NCBI GenBank assembly: GCA_964602275.1
Contig: CAZRQF010000041.1
Location: 1-8,559 of the forward strand
DNA length: 8,559 nt
Direction of reading: 5' to 3'
Origin: RGIG6291 sp964602275
GTDB lineage: Bacteria > Bacillota > Clostridia > TANB77 > UBA1234
Position numbers and translations under genes: made by a program. Below are positions 4,558-8,559 of the stretch, one piece after another (position 1 is the first letter of the stretch; the number at the start of each line of letters is the position of its first letter). Under the pieces are notes generated by a model. The model had not been told where the DNA came from. It saw only the letters and a list, made by a program, of their open reading frames with translations, and did no database searches.

Positions 4558-6951
4558 TTACTTTACTACAATTGTGTACATTCTTCCTGGCACATATATT
4601 TCCTTTACAATTTCTTTTCCGTCTATAAATTTTTGTACATCTTCATTAGATTTTGCTATATCTGCCACTTGTTCTTTTTGAGCATCTTTTTCAACTTTTA
4701 TAACAGCTCTAAGTTTTCCATTTACTTGTACAGGTATTTCAATTTCAGTATCTACTATCTTACTTTCATCATATTTTGGCCATGCTTCATATGCAATTGT
4801 TTTTTCATGCCCTAACATTTGCCACAATTCTTCTGTTATAAATGGACAAACAGGATTTAATAATTTCACAAATCCTTCTGCATATTCTCTTGGTAGTTCG
4901 TCTTCTTTATAAACTGCATTTATAAATATCATCATTTGGCTTATTGCTGTATTAAATGATAACTTTTCGTAATCTTCTGTAACTTTCTTTACTGTTTGAT
5001 GGTATATTTTTTCTAAATTTTTATTTTCATTTTCTACTACCTTGCCATTTTCAAATAAGCGATATATTCTATCTAAGAATTTACGAGCACCTTCTACTCC
5101 ACGGTTATTCCATGGTTTATCAGCTTCTAGTGGTCCCATAAACATTTCATAAATTCTTAGAGTATCTGCACCATATTCATTTATTACATCTAAAGGATTA
5201 ATACAAAATTCTGGGTATCTCTTACCCATTTTTATTCCATTCGCCCCAAGAATCATACCTTGATGTACTAGCTTTTTAAAAGGTTCTTTTGTTGGAACTA
5301 AACCTTTATCAAACAAATAATTATTCCACATTCTAGAATATAGTAAATGACCTACAGCATGTTCTGGTCCACCTACATACAAATCAACCGGCATCCAATG
5401 TTTTAAAAGCTCTGCATCGCAAAAAGCTTCATCATCATTTGGATCAATATATCTTAAGAAATACCAGCTTGAACCAGCACTTCCAGGCATTGTGCTTGTT
5501 TCTCTTTTTCCGCTTCTACCACCTACTTTTACATTTACCCAGTCCTTTGCATTTGAAAGTGGTGCTGCACCACCATGTGCTTTGTAATCTTGAAGTGGAG
5601 GTAACACTAATGGCAACTCATCATCTGAAAGACATACTATATCTCCATCATCCATGTGAACTACTGGCATTGGCTCGCCCCAATATCTTTGTCTTGCAAA
5701 AATCCATTCACGAATACGATAATTTATTTTCTTTTCGCCAAGATTATTTTGTGCTAACCAGCCTAACATTTTATCAATGCTTTCTTGCTTATTTAATCCA
5801 TTTAGAAAATCAGAATTAATATGAACTCCATCTCCTGTATATGCTGCTTCTTCTACATTTCCGCCCTCAATTACAGGAATTATATCTAGTCCAAATTTTT
5901 TAGCAAAAGCATAATCTCTCTCGTCATGAGCAGGAACAGCCATTATTGCACCTGTACCATATGTTACTAACACATAATCACTAATCCAAATAGGAATTTT
6001 AACACCGTTAACAGGATTTACCGCATAACTTCCTGTGAAAACGCCTGTTTTGTCTTTGTTTAGCTCAGTTCTTTCCATATCAGATTTTTTTGCACATTCT
6101 TCTTTGTATCTATTAACTTCTGCCCTTTGAGCATCAGTAGTAATTTCATTAATTAATGGATGCTCTGGCGATAGCACACAGTAAGTTGCACCAAATAGCG
6201 TATCACATCTTGTAGTGAAGACGATAAAACTCTTATTTGTATCTGCTACATTGAATTTTACTTGTGCACCAACACTTTTGCCTATCCAGTTTCTTTGAAT
6301 TTCCTTTGTAGATTCTGGCCAGTCTATTTCTTCTAAGCCTTCTAATAGTCTTTCAGCATATTTAGGAATATCTATAATCCATTGTTTCATGTTCTTACGA
6401 ACAACTGGGTATCCGCCTCTCTCACTTTTGCCATCAATAACTTCATCGTTTGCAAGCACAGTACCTAATTCTTCGCACCAGTTAACAGGCATATCAACGC
6501 ATTTTGCTAAACCATCTTGTACTAATTGTTTGAAAATCCATTGTGTCCATTTATAAAATTTAGGATCACTCGTTCTAATCTCTCTATCCCAATCAAAGTC
6601 AAATCCAAGTTTTTTTAGTTGATTTGTAAATGTTGCAATATTTTTAGTAGTAAACTCATCAGGGTGATTTCCCGTATCAATTGCGTATTGTTCCGCTGGT
6701 AATCCAAACGAATCAAATCCCATTGGATGTAACACATTATACCCTTGCATTCTTTTCATTCTTGATACAATATCAGTTGCTGTATATCCTTCAGGGTGAC
6801 CTGCGTGAAGTCCTACTCCTGATGGATAAGGGAACATATCTAATACATAATATTTAGGTTTCGAAAAATCCTTCACATCTGTCTTGAAAGTTTTATTCTC
6901 TTCCCAATATTTTTGCCATTTTTCTTCAACAATTTTATGATTATATGCCAT
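4558..6951 (-). CDS. leuS: Leucyl-tRNA synthetase (class I, with editing domain)
   Basis: A 797-residue enzyme that charges tRNA-Leu with leucine, within the usual bacterial size range. The Rossmann catalytic core carries PYPSGVGLHAGHPEGY (41-56) with the HIGH-type motif HAGH (49-52). The CP1 editing domain (about 225-415) has the threonine-rich FTTRCDTLFG (245-254) and GTGAIMAVPAHDERD (332-346), including the conserved editing aspartate region, so proofreading is probably intact. The second signature loop reads KMGKR (574-578) instead of canonical KMSKS. The anticodon-binding helical domain and the C-terminal domain (VQVNGKLRAVIKV onward) complete the protein. I chose the ATG at 6951 (MAYNHKIVEEKW) because GAGGG lies upstream at normal spacing; the in-frame ATG at 6978 sits only about eight bases beyond the -10 box and could not carry a leader. 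The leader is too short for a T-box riboswitch, which many Firmicutes use to regulate leuS. Confidence 0.96.
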   Translation of the reverse strand: MAYNHKIVEEKWQKYWEENKTFKTDVKDFSKPKYYVLDMFPYPSGVGLHAGHPEGYTATDIVSRMKRMQGYNVLHPMGFDSFGLPAEQYAIDTGNHPDEFTTKNIATFTNQLKKLGFDFDWDREIRTSDPKFYKWTQWIFKQLVQDGLAKCVDMPVNWCEELGTVLANDEVIDGKSERGGYPVVRKNMKQWIIDIPKYAERLLEGLEEIDWPESTKEIQRNWIGKSVGAQVKFNVADTNKSFIVFTTRCDTLFGATYCVLSPEHPLINEITTDAQRAEVNRYKEECAKKSDMERTELNKDKTGVFTGSYAVNPVNGVKIPIWISDYVLVTYGTGAIMAVPAHDERDYAFAKKFGLDIIPVIEGGNVEEAAYTGDGVHINSDFLNGLNKQESIDKMLGWLAQNNLGEKKINYRIREWIFARQRYWGEPMPVVHMDDGDIVCLSDDELPLVLPPLQDYKAHGGAAPLSNAKDWVNVKVGGRSGKRETSTMPGSAGSSWYFLRYIDPNDDEAFCDAELLKHWMPVDLYVGGPEHAVGHLLYSRMWNNYLFDKGLVPTKEPFKKLVHQGMILGANGIKMGKRYPEFCINPLDVINEYGADTLRIYEMFMGPLEADKPWNNRGVEGARKFLDRIYRLFENGKVVENENKNLEKIYHQTVKKVTEDYEKLSFNTAISQMMIFINAVYKEDELPREYAEGFVKLLNPVCPFITEELWQMLGHEKTIAYEAWPKYDESKIVDTEIEIPVQVNGKLRAVIKVEKDAQKEQVADIAKSNEDVQKFIDGKEIVKEIYVPGRMYTIVVK

Positions 6952-6985
6952 ATTAACGCCCTCTTTCAAATAATTCATGTCAAAA

Positions 6986-7014
6986 ATTATACTATATTTT
7001 TATCTAAAATGCAA
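6986..7014 (-). promoter_or_regulatory. Promoter of leuS
   Basis: On the minus strand TTGCAT (7014-7009) and a perfect TATAAT (6991-6986) are spaced by 17 bases. Initiation near 6979 leaves a leader of about 28 bases before the start codon at 6951. It is divergent from the promoter of the 91-residue gene. Confidence 0.75.
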
Positions 7015-7102
7015 CCACACATTAAAACTTAAATTTTCCTAAAAAAACATTAAAAAAGCGTAATTTTTAGCCATATTTCAACACTAAAAGAAAGATTTTT
7101 GC

Positions 7103-7131
7103 TTTACTTTTATATTTGATTATGGTATACT
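7103..7131 (+). promoter_or_regulatory. Promoter of the 91-residue gene and probably the hydrolase
   Basis: TTTACT (7103-7108) and TATACT (7126-7131) are spaced by 17 bases, and TGG directly before the -10 box gives an extended -10. Initiation near 7138 leaves a leader of about 49 bases. Because only 53 bases separate the next two genes and no terminator is seen between them, this promoter probably serves both. Confidence 0.7.
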
Positions 7132-7186
7132 TGTTATGTAGGCATATTTTTACTTAAACGACCTTTAATTTGAAAGGAGATTTTTT

Positions 7187-7462
7187 ATGTGCAAGCTCGA
7201 CTGGACTCGCATCGAAAAAGAACTTCATTGGCGTCTTCTCATTTCTTTTGATGATGCCGAAAGTGCAAGCATCATGCTTAAGCGGTGTCTTGAAGCAATT
7301 AAGTGTAAAAGCTTAAAAAAGCTGTACGAGCCATTTAAGATTGTAAAACCAGTTGGCGAAAGTCGCATTGTTACAATCATCGACGAAAAGAAAATTTTGG
7401 AAGCTCTTTCTGAGTCAGGCGTGCGTGACATGGTATGCATGTGCATTAACGCCCAAAACTAA
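7187..7462 (+). CDS. Uncharacterised 91-residue protein
   Basis: I do not recognise a family. The start is well supported: AAAGGAGA lies seven bases upstream of the ATG, and a good promoter is about 55 bases further up. The protein is soluble-looking, with no signal peptide or membrane segment. It is likely mixed alpha/beta: a helical N-terminal half (KELHWRLLISFDDAESASIM, then LKRCLEAIKCKSLKKLYEPF) and a short beta-like stretch GESRIVTIIDEKKILEAL. It has five cysteines at 2, 34, 40, 84 and 86. The last two form CMC near the C-terminus, but they do not match a standard zinc-finger or ferredoxin spacing. A hand count over 7201-7440 gives about 41% G+C, somewhat above neighbouring DNA. It precedes the hydrolase gene by 53 bases on the same strand, so the two are probably co-transcribed. 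The minus-strand frame over it lacks comparable signals and was not called. Confidence 0.8.
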   Translation: MCKLDWTRIEKELHWRLLISFDDAESASIMLKRCLEAIKCKSLKKLYEPFKIVKPVGESRIVTIIDEKKILEALSESGVRDMVCMCINAQN

Positions 7463-7515
7463 GTTACCCTCACATTTTAAAAACAATTGCGTATACTAAA
7501 ACAGGAGGGCTAAGA

Positions 7516-8448
7516 ATGAATCTTTTGGTAGTTGTTCTACTCTTAGTTGCATTTTTACTACTTTTAGTGGGTGTCTACTTCTTTAATTTTGCAGCCTCAC
7601 GAAAACCTTGGACTACTAAAAAGTCTATAGGCGAGCAAGTAACATTTTCAAAAGAGCAAAAGAAAGCTTTTGATTACGGCGTAGACTGGTTTTTTCGCCA
7701 AAAAGTTGATAGGGTATCTTTCACAAACCCTTTTGGTGAAACTTTCTATGCTGACTTAATCAAAAACGGCGACTCAAAGAAATTTATCGTTTTGATACAC
7801 GGTTACAGAGCAAGCTGTCTTAAAAATTTTGCACCAATACTTGAAAAGTATTATAACATGGGTTTTTCAATTTTAATGCCAGAGCTTCCCGCACACGGTC
7901 AAAGTTACGGCAAATACATAACATTTGGTTATATGGAAAGTGCAGACATGCTTGCTTGGTCGTATTATCTTATGAAAAATTTTGGCGGAGATATTAGCAT
8001 CGTTTATAACGGCGTTTCTATGGGTGCTACAACAGCTGCCATGATAGCAGGCGAAAGACTAACTAGCAATGTGAAAGGTATCATCGTAGATTGCGGTTAT
8101 ACCTCGGCAAGGGACATTTTCAAATACATTTTGAAAAAAGATTTCCATTTGCCAGCATTTCCAATAGTCAATGTTGCAAACTTGATTGCAAATGTTGTTG
8201 CTGATTTTTCATTTGATGATGCAAACGCACTTGAAGCTGTTAAAAAAGCTACTGTGCCAATGATATTTTTCCACGGAACTCAAGACAAATTTGTTCCATA
8301 CCAAATGTCAATCGATATGTACAACGCTTGTACATCTGAGCTTAAAGAACTAGTTCTTATCGAAGGTGCAGGTCATTGTATGAGCTACTTAACCGACACA
8401 AAAACATGTGATAAAAAACTTGACGAATTCTTAAATAGAATTTTGTAA
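7516..8448 (+). CDS. Membrane-anchored alpha/beta hydrolase (YqkD/FrsA-like serine hydrolase)
   Basis: A 310-residue protein. A hydrophobic N-terminal segment (about 3-24) without an obvious cleavage site probably anchors it in the membrane. The alpha/beta-hydrolase fold starts near 88 with the oxyanion motif LIHGYRAS (93-100). The nucleophile elbow GVSMG (166-170) gives Ser168, and the triad is completed by Asp257 in HGTQDKFVP and His287 in GAGHCMSY. The arrangement resembles the Firmicute YqkD-like hydrolases; the natural ester, amide or lipid substrate cannot be deduced. AGGAGGG stands six bases before the ATG. The gene follows the 91-residue gene by 53 bases and ends just before a strong terminator, so it is the last gene of a likely two-gene unit. 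Fold and triad are secure; substrate and exact membrane topology are inferred. Confidence 0.9.
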   Translation: MNLLVVVLLLVAFLLLLVGVYFFNFAASRKPWTTKKSIGEQVTFSKEQKKAFDYGVDWFFRQKVDRVSFTNPFGETFYADLIKNGDSKKFIVLIHGYRASCLKNFAPILEKYYNMGFSILMPELPAHGQSYGKYITFGYMESADMLAWSYYLMKNFGGDISIVYNGVSMGATTAAMIAGERLTSNVKGIIVDCGYTSARDIFKYILKKDFHLPAFPIVNVANLIANVVADFSFDDANALEAVKKATVPMIFFHGTQDKFVPYQMSIDMYNACTSELKELVLIEGAGHCMSYLTDTKTCDKKLDEFLNRIL

Positions 8449-8456
8449 AAAAAATT

Positions 8457-8483
8457 AAGCGTGCAATTTTTTGCACGCTTTTT
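8457..8483. terminator. Bidirectional terminator after the hydrolase gene
   Basis: The stem AAGCGTGCAA (8457-8466) pairs perfectly with TTGCACGCTT (8471-8480) around a TTTT loop and is followed by T to 8483. On the minus strand it is followed by TTAATTTTTTTT, so it can also end a gene entering from the right edge. Confidence 0.92.
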
Positions 8484-8503
8484 ACATATAATTTCTCTTT
8501 AAA

Positions 8504-8559
8504 TTATTCTTCTGTTCCATACAAAGCAACTGTAGTTGTAAGTGTCTTTTTTGTTTGCT
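8504..8559 (-). CDS. Probable 3' end of a minus-strand gene (start outside window)
   Basis: On the minus strand a frame is open from the window edge to TAA at 8506-8504 and encodes a C-terminus ending VALYGTEE. A terminator with a strong minus-strand T-tract follows about 24 bases downstream, which is what the end of a gene should look like. Another minus-strand frame is open slightly longer, to a TAA at 8500-8498, but its residue composition looks less natural. With only 17 residues visible no family can be named, and the frame choice is tentative. Confidence 0.45.
   Translation of the reverse strand, partial: QTKKTLTTTVALYGTEE

Noticed and set aside
4633..5819. Plus-strand open frames inside leuS
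   Set aside because: They are antisense to a complete leuS with conserved motifs, and their phenylalanine-, leucine- and histidine-rich products look like reversed coding sequence.
6952..6978. Longer LeuRS start at 6978
   Set aside because: It is only about eight bases from the -10 box, lacks a ribosome binding site, and adds nine residues not typical of LeuRS N-termini.
7225..7446. Minus-strand frame antisense to the 91-residue gene
   Set aside because: No ribosome binding site or promoter supports it, whereas the plus-strand frame has both.
7492..7497. TATACT as a separate -10 box for the hydrolase gene
   Set aside because: No -35 box lies at suitable distance, and initiation would fall inside the ribosome binding site, leaving almost no leader.

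Overview
The window is AT-rich (by eye about two thirds A+T). It has strong AGGAGG-type ribosome binding sites, near-consensus sigma-A promoters, short hairpin-plus-T-tract terminators and tRNA genes with encoded CCA. Together with the protein families present (Phd/YefM antitoxin, membrane-anchored HtrA, HD-GYP response regulator, LeuRS), this suggests a low-GC Firmicute (Bacillota), most likely Clostridia-like. No species can be named from the sequence alone, and no phage, IS element or CRISPR array was seen.

Layout. Positions 1-273 are the 3' end of a gene for a Lys/Ala-rich, histone-H1-like tail built from nine near-identical 27-bp repeats. It converges on a minus-strand block: tRNA-Arg(CCT), tadA (tRNA adenosine deaminase) and a MarR-family regulator. 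A divergent tRNA-Arg(ACG) on the plus strand follows; it is the expected substrate of TadA. Next is a minus-strand Phd/YefM antitoxin gene with no toxin beside it, then a plus-strand htrA-type protease gene and a plus-strand receiver/HD-GYP gene. The large minus-strand leuS converges on these. Divergent from leuS is a probable two-gene plus-strand unit, an unrecognised 91-residue protein and a membrane-anchored alpha/beta hydrolase. The last bases hold the probable tail of another minus-strand gene.

How the parts work together. The clearest functional link is TadA with tRNA-Arg(ACG): the enzyme converts A34 of that tRNA to inosine. The MarR gene has a consensus promoter inside the end of tadA, and a perfect 12-bp palindrome covers its -10 box, which strongly suggests autorepression. 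The antitoxin gene has three TTGTAC elements phased exactly 12 bp apart over its promoter, resembling the known YefM operator design, so the orphan antitoxin is probably still autoregulated. HtrA (envelope protein quality control), the HD-GYP protein (cyclic-di-GMP turnover) and LeuRS are independent units, each with its own promoter and/or terminator.

Overall this is mostly ordinary chromosomal housekeeping and regulatory DNA. I did not find a convincing new multi-gene system. The most interesting items are the homogenised repeat tail, the orphan antitoxin with an intact-looking operator, the MarR operator embedded in tadA, the enzyme-substrate adjacency, and the uncharacterised 91-residue gene.
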